A stretch of 64,000 bases of DNA from Zasmidium citrigriseum. Taxonomy: Eukaryota > Ascomycota > Dothideomycetes > Mycosphaerellales > Mycosphaerellaceae. The notes below the pieces were generated by a model. That model searched no databases, had not been told where the DNA came from, and saw only the letters and a list, made by a program, of their open reading frames with translations. The position numbers and the translations under genes are program-made. Every line of letters starts with the position of its first letter. Positions within the stretch are counted from its first letter, which is position 1. The DNA is taken from contig NHNW01000051.1 of assembly GCA_002786025.1 (NCBI GenBank), positions 124,001 through 188,000 on the forward strand, given 5' to 3'. Below, in pieces: positions 33,260 to 44,100 of the stretch.

Positions 33260-34747
33260 TTAAACATCCATCATGGTATCATCACCCCCATCATTCGCAC
33301 TCGGCTCCACAACGACGCCTCTCCCTCTTCCCTCGAGCAACTCCCTCCGCACAGCAGGTCCAATGTCCTTATGGCCCTTCACAAGCAAGAGATCCAGTAG
33401 CGCCTCTCTCTGATCTTCCGTGATCTCATTCTTGTACCGCTCCGCGAAAGCCAGCAGACACTGATGCCACAGAACGGGTAGCTTTGGATCTTGTTTCCTA
33501 CCGCCTCCAGTTCCGGACATATTCACATCATCGCCCATGTCTTGATACATCTGCTTGAAGCGCATGAAATGGAAGACCAGAGCGTCGACGACACGGAAGG
33601 GCAGGGCGTATTTCTTCTCGAGGAGAGTCCGGATGAAGATGTTGCAGGCGCCGGCGGATTCGACGTCGTGCATCATTTGCTCGGCTGCGATCTCACAGAG
33701 GCGGTAGAGGGCCGTCGCCGAGTGGAGCACAGGGATCGAGACTCTTGCGAGGACGGACTTGATGATGGTGGCTTCTCGCAGGGTGCAGGTCCCTGAGCCG
33801 ACGAGCGGGAAGAGGAAACCACGGAAGAAGGCGGCGGGTTTGTAGAGTGCTTTCTTGAGGGCTTTGTAGAGATGGACGTTGAGTTCCTTCGTCTCCCGGA
33901 TGTCTTCGCGGACTCGAGGGAGGAGGATGTCGTTGCAGAAGGCTTGGGCGACTGCGGGGCGGTTGGAGGTGAAGATCTTGGTCGCTTCGTAGACGGCGTT
34001 CGGCGTCCAGCTGTCGGGGCGGGTGATGGAGATGAGAATGTCCCATTGAGGAAGCGTTGGGAGGATCTTGAAGGGTTTGGGCAGTTTGCCGGATTTGTAG
34101 CGGGAGAGGAGGAGGCCGACTTGGGTGTAGACCTCGACGACTTTGGCGGGGAGTTCGACTGCGTCTTCGGGATCGCCGCCGCCTTGGACTTGGGGAAGAC
34201 CGTCTGGATCTCGTTGTGCTGCTTCGTGTGCTGCGATCTTTTCTAATATCAGGTCTGCTAGATTTGTGCCGGGTCCTTGTGCTTCCTCCTCGTTGCTCTT
34301 GGGATCGAGTAGTGTCGCGGGGTCGAATGAGGGGTTGAATTTGTTGAACATTTCCAGATCGTTTGGATCTACTTCAATCTCTTCCACCTCCTCTTCTGAG
34401 CCCCATGCCTCCTCATCATCGTACTCTCCTTGCTCTGCGCCTCCTTCCTCATCCTCGAGATCTTCTGGCCTAAACCGGCTCTCGAATGCGAACGCAGAGC
34501 TGGTCTCTGAAGGTCTCGTCGGTTTGTTCTCGGCCTCTTCTTCCGCCGCCAAATCCTGTCCCAAGTCTAAGATTCGCCGCGACGCTTTGCTATCCACGTA
34601 TCCATTCTGACCATTCTCTTCACTCGTCGACTTTCGCTTCTTGCCCGCTTTTTGCTTCAAAGGTGCTGTCGGCGCATATTCTTCGCTGAGAGGGTTGTGT
34701 CGTCGCTCTTGGCGTGCAGTGGAGTTCGATCTGACTGCTTTAGGCAT
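33260..34747 (-). CDS. enp1: Bystin/Enp1, small-subunit ribosome biogenesis factor
   Basis: Single exon, 495 residues from the ATG at 34747 (MPKAVRSNSTARQERRHNPL); the open frame further upstream lacks an ATG. Enp1/bystin binds pre-40S particles in the nucleolus and accompanies them to the cytoplasm. Residues 1-170 are basic then strongly acidic and disordered; the bystin domain fills the rest (FNKFNP, ADLILEKIAAHE, VYTQVGLLLSRYKSGKLPKPFK, TFSNRPAVAQAFCNDILLPRVREDI region, YKALKKALYKPAAFFRGFLF, DALVFHFMRF, PVLWHQCLLAFAERYKNEI). Length is normal for fungi. It diverges from ureD with only 297 bp between the start codons. Confidence 0.95.
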   Translation of the reverse strand: MPKAVRSNSTARQERRHNPLSEEYAPTAPLKQKAGKKRKSTSEENGQNGYVDSKASRRILDLGQDLAAEEEAENKPTRPSETSSAFAFESRFRPEDLEDEEGGAEQGEYDDEEAWGSEEEVEEIEVDPNDLEMFNKFNPSFDPATLLDPKSNEEEAQGPGTNLADLILEKIAAHEAAQRDPDGLPQVQGGGDPEDAVELPAKVVEVYTQVGLLLSRYKSGKLPKPFKILPTLPQWDILISITRPDSWTPNAVYEATKIFTSNRPAVAQAFCNDILLPRVREDIRETKELNVHLYKALKKALYKPAAFFRGFLFPLVGSGTCTLREATIIKSVLARVSIPVLHSATALYRLCEIAAEQMMHDVESAGACNIFIRTLLEKKYALPFRVVDALVFHFMRFKQMYQDMGDDVNMSGTGGGRKQDPKLPVLWHQCLLAFAERYKNEITEDQREALLDLLLVKGHKDIGPAVRRELLEGRGRGVVVEPSANDGGDDTMMDV

Positions 34748-35044
34748 CTTGACGTCCTCGTCGCTTTCCTCGTGAGTTGATGTTCTGTCGGAGTTAAGCT
34801 GGAGTCTTCGAAGAATTTCAGAAGATCGAGCCAAGATTTCGAGGGACCGGACGTATCAAGGTTTACGGCGCGGGCCGTTTATGCATTAGCGTGAGCATGG
34901 AGCATCAATCGATCGTGCTTCGATAACGACACTTCCTTCTTCAGGAACTCAACATTGGCCTACTCATTCGTCTTTCGTGTTGATGAAGTGTTTGTCCTCT
35001 TGTACATAATGATACTGCGATAGCCACGACTTATCCGGACAGCA
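34748..35044. promoter_or_regulatory. Short divergent promoter, bystin/ureD
   Basis: A 297-bp gap between outward-facing start codons. It must contain both core promoters; no unambiguous TATA box was seen. Confidence 0.5.
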
Positions 35045-36049
35045 ATGTCCAACCCCTTCACTTCTCCCACATCCAGGCCAGGCAATGGAACGATTCACTT
35101 GGCCTTACTTCCTCCGAACACGCCACGACTCAAGACTGTCAACTACCGATACCCACTGAAACTGGTGCAACCCGCTCCGACGAAGTCAGAAGATCATCAG
35201 AACTACCTGGTCCATACCGTCTACTTGTTGACCTATGGAGGCGGTCTTGTTGCCGGCGATGCCATCGATCTGCACGTCACTCTAGAGGAGACCACCAGAT
35301 TGATCCTGCTCACGCAAGGAAGCACGAAGCTTTTCAAATCTCCAAGTCGAGATGTCATGAGCAAGCAATGCACGACAGTGACTCTTGCTCCGGAATCGGC
35401 GCTTTGCTATTTACCGGATCCCGTCCAGCCATTCGAGAGGAGCAATTTCGAACAGCAGCAGATTTATAACATTCAACTTCCGTCCTCAGCACATCGAAAG
35501 GCCGGAAGTCTCTGTCTGCTGGACTGGGTCTCCAACGGTCGTCCTGCAAACGGCGAGAACTGGTCTTTCTACCACTACGGCAGCCGCAATGAAGTCTTCC
35601 TGTCACAGGTAGACGGCAAACGAAAACTGCTACTCCGAGACAACCTGCTTCTTCACGACCAAATGCTGGGCGACAACATCGCTCACCGAATGGATGGACT
35701 GGCGGTCTATGGCACCTTGATCTTGTACGGGCATGTCTTTCAACGGCTAGGACGGTTCTTCATGGATGAGTTCAAACTTCTTCCTCGCATCGGCGGCAGA
35801 AAGTGGGACAGCGGGAGCGAAAGTGGAGAAGATGATGTCGATGTGCTGGCCCTTCGTCGTGCAGAGAGGCATCGTAAAGAGGTCATTGACGGCGTACTAT
35901 GGTCTGCTGCTTCTGTCAGAGGGTGTGTCGTAGTCAAGTTTGGAGCGCCGGCTCTAGAGTCTGCACGGCGATGGCTGCACGATATGTTGCTGGAGGAGAA
36001 TACCGTAGTGCGTCACTTTGGAGAGAGGTCACTGCTCTGTTTGCGGTAG
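35045..36049 (+). CDS. ureD: Urease accessory protein UreD
   Basis: Single exon, 334 residues. UreD (UreH) is the scaffold that docks UreF and UreG onto apo-urease during nickel insertion. Diagnostic segments: LKTVNYRYPLKLVQP near the start, then YLLTYGGGLVAGDAIDLHV and LILLTQGSTKLFKS (the conserved GGG-x2-GD and QGSTK motifs), CYLPDPVQPFERS, and LLLRDNLLLHD. Urease itself and the other accessory genes are not in the window, as is usual in fungi where these genes are scattered. An acidic insert (SGSESGEDDVDV, ~260-270) is typical of fungal versions. Confidence 0.93.
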   Translation: MSNPFTSPTSRPGNGTIHLALLPPNTPRLKTVNYRYPLKLVQPAPTKSEDHQNYLVHTVYLLTYGGGLVAGDAIDLHVTLEETTRLILLTQGSTKLFKSPSRDVMSKQCTTVTLAPESALCYLPDPVQPFERSNFEQQQIYNIQLPSSAHRKAGSLCLLDWVSNGRPANGENWSFYHYGSRNEVFLSQVDGKRKLLLRDNLLLHDQMLGDNIAHRMDGLAVYGTLILYGHVFQRLGRFFMDEFKLLPRIGGRKWDSGSESGEDDVDVLALRRAERHRKEVIDGVLWSAASVRGCVVVKFGAPALESARRWLHDMLLEENTVVRHFGERSLLCLR

Positions 36050-36272
36050 CCAATGTGATCAAGACCACGAAGACACTCAATGAAGGCCAGGAAACATTGC
36101 TCATATCACCCGTTTTCTGCATTCTGAGTATCTCGTCGTGCGAAAGTATCAAGGCATTGTATCTATTCATGTCATCATATTCTCCGTGATGCAGCTCTAT
36201 GAGCATGCCTTAGACACGCCTGAGCTCCGGTCAAGTCAGACCTCTACAGGTAATATAGAGACTCTGCCTCAT

Positions 36273-37325
36273 TCACGAGCAGGCTCGCTTCCCGGCTCCG
36301 GCATCACCCTCATCATCCTCAGCTCTTCTCCTCTTCAACGAGGTCGTCTCTGGGTCGCTGCTCACTGTTTCCTTGGCCTTGCTCAGCGGAATTTCGATGA
36401 GAAACGCTGGCTGCGCTCGCTCCTTTTCGAGCTCCTCAAGCGCAGCATTGACGAAGAGGGTCTCATTCGACTCTTCCGAAGCCTTCACTTCGGCGATGGC
36501 TGGGTATTCGCCATCATTATCTTTCAGCTTTGCGAGACAGTGTAGGGTCTCTGAGGCATCGTTGTCGATCGCATTGAAGTGTTTGAGTGGCTGGTCTTTG
36601 TCAATATCCTCGCGCCAGGTCACTTTCCTCGCTCCCCAGCTCTCGTGAATGTGGCCGAAGCAGTGGACTTTGGGCTGCGCCTTGGCGATAGCGGCGAACA
36701 AGCTTGGACTTCCGGCTCTCGATGGGCCGTCCTCGCAACGTCTCTCCTTGCTAATGCGATCGAGTACGCCTTCTGGAGGGCTGTGGGTCATCGCGATATC
36801 GATGCCTGCCGTGGGGATCGACCATTCGTGTTCTTCGCTTGGGGTGTATTGAAACCCCCAAGAGGCCTGCGGCGAGCAGGTGAAGGGGCTCGCGTAGACT
36901 GTGAGGTTAGCGCCGTTCTCCAGCGTAAAGGTGTGTGTGCCTTCATCAAGGAAGACCATGCCTGCTGCTCTTGCTTCTGCGCTCTGGAATAGCGCTTTGA
37001 CTTCACCTTTAGCCCCGTAGGTGCGTGTGAAGAGATCCGGATCACCTGGGTAGATCCTTTCGTATTCGGCGGCGTGGTGGGTGTAGCTCTTTTCATCGAG
37101 CGCCCAATCGTGGTTCCCTGCTATCACCAACTTTAGGTGGGCTTTGACTCCTTTTAGAAGTTGGAGTGCTGACCGGAATTCACTCAGCTTGGCGCCTTCG
37201 GTGAGGTCGCCGCAGTGGATAGCGACATCCACCTGAGTCTCCAGGTTGAGAAGCTTCTCCGTAATTTTCTCATCTCCGTGGGTATCGGAGATGACCAGGA
37301 AAGTCGTTGGAATGGCTTTCTCCAT
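36273..37325 (-). CDS. Calcineurin-like metallophosphoesterase
   Basis: Single exon, 350 residues from the ATG at 37325 (MEKAIPTTFLVISDTHGDE). The five metal-ligand blocks are present in order: SDTHGD, HCGDLTEG, AGNHDWAL, MTHSPP and GHIHES, so the dinuclear metal site should be intact. The C-terminal ~100 residues are acidic/basic and disordered (SLKRRRAEDDEGD). The frame stays open upstream but that stretch overlaps a TATA-like element and is taken as promoter. Substrate unknown; related fungal proteins are grouped with MPPED-type phosphodiesterases. Diverges from the Bre2/Ash2 gene. Confidence 0.88.
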   Translation of the reverse strand: MEKAIPTTFLVISDTHGDEKITEKLLNLETQVDVAIHCGDLTEGAKLSEFRSALQLLKGVKAHLKLVIAGNHDWALDEKSYTHHAAEYERIYPGDPDLFTRTYGAKGEVKALFQSAEARAAGMVFLDEGTHTFTLENGANLTVYASPFTCSPQASWGFQYTPSEEHEWSIPTAGIDIAMTHSPPEGVLDRISKERRCEDGPSRAGSPSLFAAIAKAQPKVHCFGHIHESWGARKVTWREDIDKDQPLKHFNAIDNDASETLHCLAKLKDNDGEYPAIAEVKASEESNETLFVNAALEELEKERAQPAFLIEIPLSKAKETVSSDPETTSLKRRRAEDDEGDAGAGKRACS

Positions 37326-37733
37326 TTTTACTTCTGTGAAACAAGCGTTTTTGTGAGGTGGAAGAGCTTCGCAATGTCTTGGAGAGAGGCGTCTGAAGTC
37401 AAGTGAGATGTGAGGAAACAGCGCACACTGGAGCGCGAGTGGATACTTATATACTCTCAGAGGTTGATGATCACCTTTACCTACCATCCTTGTGGGTGCG
37501 CGCGTGCTGACATCGCCATACGTTTCTTTCACTCCTATGGTAGAGATGATTACCAGGAGGAGTCGCGACTGGCTACATACCAAACTTTTCATGTGAAGTC
37601 GCACAGCGGTAGCTCTAGGCTCGGCCCGTGCAACGCGACAACTCTAATTCCTGGCGCGTCTCAAGCTTCTGAGACGACATCTTGGAATCGAACAACCACT
37701 TCTCCTCGATCCGACCACACAACAGGAGCCAAC
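37326..37733. promoter_or_regulatory. Divergent promoter of the metallophosphoesterase and Bre2 genes
   Basis: A 408-bp gap between outward-facing start codons. A minus-strand TATATAAG (37447-37454), about 120 bp upstream of the phosphoesterase ATG, is a good core-promoter candidate for that gene. Confidence 0.5.
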
Positions 37734-39506
37734 ATGGCCGACTCACAGCCCTCGTCGCATGCGCCGACGCCACTCCATGGCAGTGCCCTCGAACAAGAAC
37801 ACGCACCCAATGTCCCATCACCACTCAACCCAGCAACAACCTCGCGTGCCGCTTCTCGAACACCCGCCCCGAATGCGACGCCGATCCAGCGAGAACAGCG
37901 CGAAAAGAAAGAGTCGCTCAAAAAGAGAGAAATGAACGACAACAAGGGCTCCTCATCGACCTCGAGTACGCTGGGCAAGCGAAAGGCCAGCGCCGTCCAC
38001 ACCTACCCATCGCCGCAGCGTTTCAACATCCCACCCCCGCGAGATCAAGACTTCACCGAGCCGCCGAAGGAAGATGTCATGATCGCCCATGAGCCGTTTC
38101 CGCTGACAATGCCTCATAGCGAGAGGCAGCTGTACAAGCCGATCGACTTGGCGGAGAACAAGAAGGGTTATAGATACTCGAGAGCTGTCGCAGACCCCCA
38201 ATTTCCTCACAAGCAGTTTTACCGAGCAACATCACCGCCTCCTCACTATGCACGGCTGAGTTTTGAGGACGCAGACAAATGGATGCACTTCACGACGAAC
38301 GCATTGATCACGACGAATGAGAAGGGTTGGCGAATGGTGCGTTCGAATGTGTGCGCAAGAGAAGGTACCTTATACTATGAGGTCAAGATCCACAGAGGTG
38401 TTCCTGTAGAAGGTCCAGATCGTTCTGCGAATGGGCCACAGCCTCATGTAAGATTTGGTTGGGCAAGAAGAGAAGCTCCGTTAGACGCTCCTGTTGGCTT
38501 CGATGGATACAGCTACGGCATCACAGATGAGCGCTTTCAGCCCATGCACCGGAGTCGCCCTAGTCAATTCTTCCACCCCAAGAAAGCCAAGTCCAAGTCG
38601 GCGAAGGCTGCACTTGCTGCACCCACGCCCGTGACACTGGCCCCAGAAGACCAGGACGTCAAAGAGGGCGATGTGATTGGCGTCGAGATCCAACTCCCAT
38701 CCCTCACCCTCCACCAAAAGATCGTCACCGGAGTCTACAACCCAGCAGCAGACTTCGGCGACGGCTTCGACCAAACCGTCAGCGCACCCCTCGACGAACC
38801 CATGGACGTCATACGAGATCGAATCCCAGTCCCTTACAAAGGCAACAGCTACTTCGAAGTGCTCGACCACGTTGCCTCCCGGCCCATGGAAATTTACGCA
38901 GACCGCACCACCAATCTCAGCTCCCTTCCAACAACCCAAGGCCTCGGCGCAGGCAAGGAACCTCTCAAAGCACCCCCGAACCCCAACCATGAAAGTCCCT
39001 CACTTCGAACCCTCCCCCACAGCGCCATGCGAGTCTACAAGAACGGCAAACTCATCGGCACTGCCTTCGAGAACCTCCTCTCTTTCCTGCCACCCGCCAG
39101 CGCTCCCAGCAAAACCATGGGCGCGAGAGAAGGTTTCGACGATGGACTCGTGGGCTACTTCCCGGCGATCGCCTGCTTCTTCGGCGGCATCGCAGAAGTC
39201 AACTTCGGCGATGGGGCGCATGGTTTCTGGTGTCCCCCAGCTCATCTCAAGAATACGAAATCAAGGCGAGGCGAGGACGTCGAGATGCGGGATGCCGGTG
39301 AGAACGTTCCGATGGGTTACAATCCAGGTCGCACGCTCAGGGGCATTGGTGAGAGGTATAAGGAGCAGGTGGCGGAGGACATCGTGTGGGATATCATCGA
39401 CGAAGTGGACTTCTTCATGCAGGATGGAGGTTTCGAGGGGACCGTGGGTAGTGGTGCGGTGGGTGGGGTGAGTGGGAAGAGTAGTCGGTTGAAGGAGGAA
39501 GACTAA
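37734..39506 (+). CDS. bre2: SPRY-domain COMPASS subunit, Bre2/Ash2-like
   Basis: Single exon, 590 residues from the ATG at 37734 (MADSQPSSHAPTP). It is a subunit of the Set1/COMPASS histone H3K4 methyltransferase. Residues 1-140 are disordered, followed by a split SPRY domain: ARLSFEDADKWMHFTTN, GWRMVRSNVCAREGTLYYEVKI, VRFGWARREAPLDAPVGFDGYSYGI, then after a long insert MRVYKNGKLIGTAFENL and GYFPAIACFFGGIAEVNFGDG. The C-terminus has DIVWDIIDEVDFFMQDG, like the Sdc1/DPY-30-interacting helix at the end of Ash2L. The frame is open 324 nt upstream of the chosen ATG, but the sequence there is not conserved-looking. Confidence 0.9.
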   Translation: MADSQPSSHAPTPLHGSALEQEHAPNVPSPLNPATTSRAASRTPAPNATPIQREQREKKESLKKREMNDNKGSSSTSSTLGKRKASAVHTYPSPQRFNIPPPRDQDFTEPPKEDVMIAHEPFPLTMPHSERQLYKPIDLAENKKGYRYSRAVADPQFPHKQFYRATSPPPHYARLSFEDADKWMHFTTNALITTNEKGWRMVRSNVCAREGTLYYEVKIHRGVPVEGPDRSANGPQPHVRFGWARREAPLDAPVGFDGYSYGITDERFQPMHRSRPSQFFHPKKAKSKSAKAALAAPTPVTLAPEDQDVKEGDVIGVEIQLPSLTLHQKIVTGVYNPAADFGDGFDQTVSAPLDEPMDVIRDRIPVPYKGNSYFEVLDHVASRPMEIYADRTTNLSSLPTTQGLGAGKEPLKAPPNPNHESPSLRTLPHSAMRVYKNGKLIGTAFENLLSFLPPASAPSKTMGAREGFDDGLVGYFPAIACFFGGIAEVNFGDGAHGFWCPPAHLKNTKSRRGEDVEMRDAGENVPMGYNPGRTLRGIGERYKEQVAEDIVWDIIDEVDFFMQDGGFEGTVGSGAVGGVSGKSSRLKEED

Positions 39507-39702
39507 ATCATATCCCACTCAATGCTGAGAAACGATCTGACCACAGTGCCAGTAATTGAAACGACTTTCTACCTCCTGCGCCACGAGCTGCAAAACCTTC
39601 TGGAACAGCAGACATGGTTCCACTGATGACCCTCGAGAAGTGATCCCAAAACGCCACTGCAATTCATCGTCGCCGCAGCGCTCTCTTCACCATCCCTACC
39701 CC

Positions 39703-40753
39703 TTATTTCTTCAATGATCTCAGGCCTCGATTGACCCTCTTCTGCTGCCGCGCCTCCTCCTCAGCGTCTTCAGCATCCTGCTTCCGCTTCTTCTCTTGCT
39801 GTCTCTTCTGCTGCTTCTCAGCCTCTTGATCACGCTTCCGCTTCGCCATAGCAGCCTTCTGTTCCACACGCAACTCCCTAAGCTGTTCCTTCGACATCTC
39901 CAACTCGCTCTTCAGCTGCACCGCCAAATCGACAGTCTCCTGCTTCACAGCTTGACTCGAGGCAGGGCGTCCGGGACGAGCATGACAACGCATCATGTAT
40001 GGAACGACATCGGCAGATTCGAGCTGGCCCTGCGCGAAGGGCCGAACGCGCTGGGCGAGCCGCTCGTGGGGATTGTAATACCGGTCGTAGTCCTCATGGA
40101 ACTCCAGACGAACACAGAAGTGCTTGAGGCCGGTGAGATGCTGGAAGCGGAAGTCGCTGACTTTCTCGAAGGGGAAATCCCATGCCCAGCAGAAGTAGTG
40201 GATGTCCTGGACCGCGCGCAGTTGCGTAGGGATTAGTTGTCTAGTGAACTTCCGGAGCACCGTCTCGCATGTGATGATGAACTTGTTCGAGACGAAGGGG
40301 ACGAGTGCGGCTTCGTTGTAGATTGGCCGACAAGCTGCGAGTAGAGCGACCGTGAGTCCAGTCGGGGCGTCTTCCCGGTCGCAGGGACGATGTTGGGCAC
40401 GATAATCCTGGATGACGCCGGTCGATTTCCAGTTGGCGATGGAGTCGTCCTCGCTGATCGACGCTTTGCACTTGTTGATCTTCAGGCCTCCATCGGCGCC
40501 TTTGTGGACGTGGATGTCCCGTCCACCCATCGCATACTCATAAACGCGATTTCGGATCTCAGCCGGCAGACGCAAGAACCACGATTCCTCGGCATTGCGC
40601 TCGGTGCTAAAGGTCGCCTCCAGTCAGCATACATTCTCTTCAAATCGCGACACTGTCCAGAGGCACTTACATGTGTTTGGTGGCCTTGTTCGGCTTCTTG
40701 AGGTTGAGAAGTCGCCGCGACCCCTTCTTAGTGGCGGCGGCGGTGTCGTTCAT
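39703..40753 (-). CDS. DUF7730-like fungal protein with basic coiled-coil tail
   Basis: Exons 40753-40671 and 40606-39703 join in frame (donor GTAAGT, acceptor TTTAG) to 328 residues. After a short basic N-terminus the second exon opens with FLRLPAEIRNRVYEYAMGG, the signature of a large family of Dothideomycete and Eurotiomycete proteins (DUF7730, LPxEIRNxIY), often treated as F-box-like. The middle has LTVALLAACRPIYNEAA and FRFQHLTGLKHFCVRL. The last ~80 residues are a highly charged K/R/E/Q coiled coil (KRKRDQEAEKQQKRQQEKKR) that could be a nuclear signal. Specific function unknown. Confidence 0.8.
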
Positions 40754-41178
40754 GGCGGAGTGTCTCGCAGAAGAAGCAAGAAAGCAGGCGGCAGAGTGCG
40801 ATGGTTGAGGTGTGTTGATCGGATGGAGAGCGGTTGGTGGTTGTTGGATAGGTATTGGGTGTTGGGTGTTGAAGGTCGAGGTCGATGTCGAGGTGGTGTT
40901 GATGAGTGGTCGTCGGGATGGAAGCGGAAGCAGACTTAAGTAGCCGGGAAATTTAGCGTCGCAGGGGTCCAACACGGGCAACACGGGGTCGCATGTGACG
41001 CGGGAGGCGAGTGAATCTCGCTGAATCACAACATCTGTGGTATATCTTCTCGCTACGGAACCGAAACAATCCGCTATGCCATTGCTCAAAACAGCAAAAC
41101 ACAACGCTGTACAGACAAGTGCCCACCCATCGCCGAATAATTTAACAATCATACAACAAATACACGCTCATTCATCTC
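40754..41178. other. Intergenic region
   Basis: Upstream of the DUF7730-like gene and downstream of nha1. No protein-like frame. Confidence 0.5.
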
Positions 41179-44100
41179 CTACCGCCCAACATTCTTCCCC
41201 CATCTTAGCGTCCTCTGTCTCGGCTGCTGCGACTGCCCTTCCTGGGCACTACTCTGCCCACCTCTCTGTCTGGGCGTGGCCTCCGCGAAACGAATATTTC
41301 CTCTGCCCTGCGTTGCAGGCGTCTGTCTCGGCCTGTCAACATCTTCGGCTTCACTGTCGCTGTCCTCTTTGCTGATTCCCAAGGCGCCTTCTCTTCGCCT
41401 CCTCTCCGCCGCTGTTTCGCCAGTATCGCTCACGTTTCTATTGTGAGGCGATGAACTCGACTCCGCAACGGGTCCGCGACGACCACGAGGGCGAGAGGGA
41501 GGTATCCGCTCAGTGCCGTCGTCATCGGAGTCTTCTTCATGAGTTGATTGCAAGGCTTGTCGACGACGCCGTTCGGCGGCTGTCTCGCCCTCTTCGGAGC
41601 GGAGCTGGAAGCGACGGAGTTCGGACGAGACGTCGTGGAAGGGGACTTCTCGGTTGTTGGAGTCGACTAGGCGGAGGTCGTTCGAGTCGTGACTTGCGAC
41701 ACGAGTGACTTCTGCCTGGCCCTCCGCTTCCTCGGCATCAGGCTGTTCGCGCACGACGGGCACTTGCGAGACTTGGAGAGACTGGCCGCGAGGGCGATTG
41801 GCCAAGGCTTGTTCGCGGGCTTCCTTTCGTGCTTCTCGCTTGACCGGCTCCGGAGCGTTGCTGTCTTCCACCGCCTCGACGCGAGATTTGGGGTCCATTT
41901 GTCGGATCTGCTCGATGAACTCTGCCTTGCTCATACGTCTTCCACCCGAGTTGATTGTGAATCTCAACCGCTCGTCGTCGTCTTCGTCTTTACTTGGAAC
42001 CTTTTTGTCGACAGGCTCAGCCTCTTTACCAGCACTAGACGGACCTGGGGCTCCTGCCTCAACCTTGCCCTCCTTAGGACCAAGGCCAAGCATCTTCCCC
42101 ATTTGACCCACTCGTTGCTTGGTTTTGTTCGGGTCTGCAGCACCTTGTCCTTTGCCTGGGGCTGGAATGTCGTACTTTTTGATGACCTCGCCGTCCTCGT
42201 CTTCGACAATGATAGTGTTGCCATACTGGTAGGCGCGAGCTGGACCGCGAGTCTCCTTCCTCTCCGGCTCGGGTTTCTCTCTGGGTCTGCGGAGGTTGGC
42301 GGCCATGGAGCTCATGTTCATGGTGCTCATTTTGTTCCAGCCTTCTCGCCAACCTTTGCCAGGTCGTTGCAGAGTCTCTTTGGCTGCGTGTTCAGCGCCC
42401 TTGACTTCTTTCACTGCCTCGTGTCCTGGATCTGTGGATGGGTCCTCATGCGTCGTTGCGACACCATGATGCTTGTCAGCGCCTTGTTCGTGCATCAATC
42501 GTCTACCCTCGCGCCTCTCAACTTCCTCGCGATTTGCGCCCAATTCATGCGTGTCTTCCACGGCAAGCACATTGCCGTCCTCATCTTCATAAACAGTGTC
42601 TTTGCCTTCTTCGTAGATCTCTCCTGGGCTAGTGGTCTTCTCGAGGTCTGTGTCCTCGCGTTCATTCTCTGGAGAAGATGTCTTCTCGTCCGATGGTGGC
42701 TCACTCTTCATAGCCAAAGTGTCTGAGTCACTTTCCCTTTTGCCAGGCTCGGGACTTTCGCGTCTCCGCGACGGAGCAATGGCCGACTCGCTGATAGGGC
42801 CTCCAGGACCCTTACCAAACTCCCAACTCCTGCCCTTGCTTCCTCGTGATCGATGTCTCGAAGATGCCCGGCTCTGTACCCGACTGGGGTTGTCTTCTTC
42901 CCTCTGCCTCCGTAAGAACGGAACACCGGGCTTCATGATACCAGTCTCCATCTTCTCATCGTCAAAAGACTGCATGGACATGGAGCTCTTGGATCGTGAC
43001 TGAATACGCGGTAGGCGGTCCATCCAGTTGCCTTCGTTTGCCTGCGTGTAGGACATGGTAAGGGTGAGAGTGTTGATATGCTTGCCCAGAGTAAAGACTG
43101 CGATAGACGAGCCATGTACGACGATCGAGCAGATGACCAGGAACGTTGTAATGGGCCAAATCAGGTAGATGACGTTGTACTCGTCATTCGTGTTCTCCGG
43201 GGGCAGCTGTCTCAGCGGCGTTGTAGTATCCGTCTCAAGCTCGGCTCTCGCCAGAATAGCAACGAAGATGGCACCAACACCAATGGGTCCGAAGTGGCCG
43301 GCGAAAAGAGCCTCGCGCCAAGTTTTGACATCCGGGATTGCAGGTTTCAATGCCATCATGATCGGAATACGCCTGAAGAGCAAGACCAGAATGGCGATAA
43401 CAACGAGCTTCCAGACGTCAAGCCCAAGAAGTCCAGAGTTGTACTGCTCCCACGGGATGATGGTTCCAAAGTAGACGAAGAAGGCCAAGTTGATCAACAA
43501 ATCAATGACGTTGGACACGTGCGACTCTTCAGTCTTTTCCGTGAACCAACCGTCGTTACTGAAGCCGACTCCACAAGCAAATCCAACGAGCAGGTCATCC
43601 ATTCCAAGCAGAGCTCCAGAGCCAGCGCAAAACAGGGCCAGGACGAAGTAGAACACCAAGAACGATTCTCTGTCGATTAGATCCTTCTCATGCGCATATC
43701 TGATGGCGCGACGTGCAATGTACCCAACCACAACACCGTAGAAGGCGCCAAACACACACTCGTAGAGGATCGTGAAGCAAAACCAATGGTATGTCACATG
43801 AGCGGCGTCAAGATCGTAGTGAATGAGGTAGAGCGCAAGATAGACGAATGGAAACGCCATGCCATCGTTGCATCCCGATTCCGCGGAGAGAATGTCTCTC
43901 AGATGCTTTGGCACTCGTTTGGCGAACTTGCCCTTTCCAACGACTGAAGAAGCCAAGACGGGATCCGTTGCCGTCACGCAGGCCGCGATAGCCAAGCTTT
44001 CCAGCCAACTCAAGTGGGCACTGAAAAAGGCCCATATGAATAAGCTTGTGATGAGCCAGCCGAAGGTCATGACCGGGACGAGCAGAAAGACCACAGATCG

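Noticed and set aside
32858..33400. 180-codon plus-strand frame after the F-box gene
   Set aside because: Runs through the decayed F-box 3' part and into the antisense of bystin; protein is low quality. The other two frames carry the F-box-like remnants.
41689..42726. 345-codon plus-strand frame
   Set aside because: Antisense shadow of the hydrophilic tail of nha1, with an artificial hydrophobic composition.
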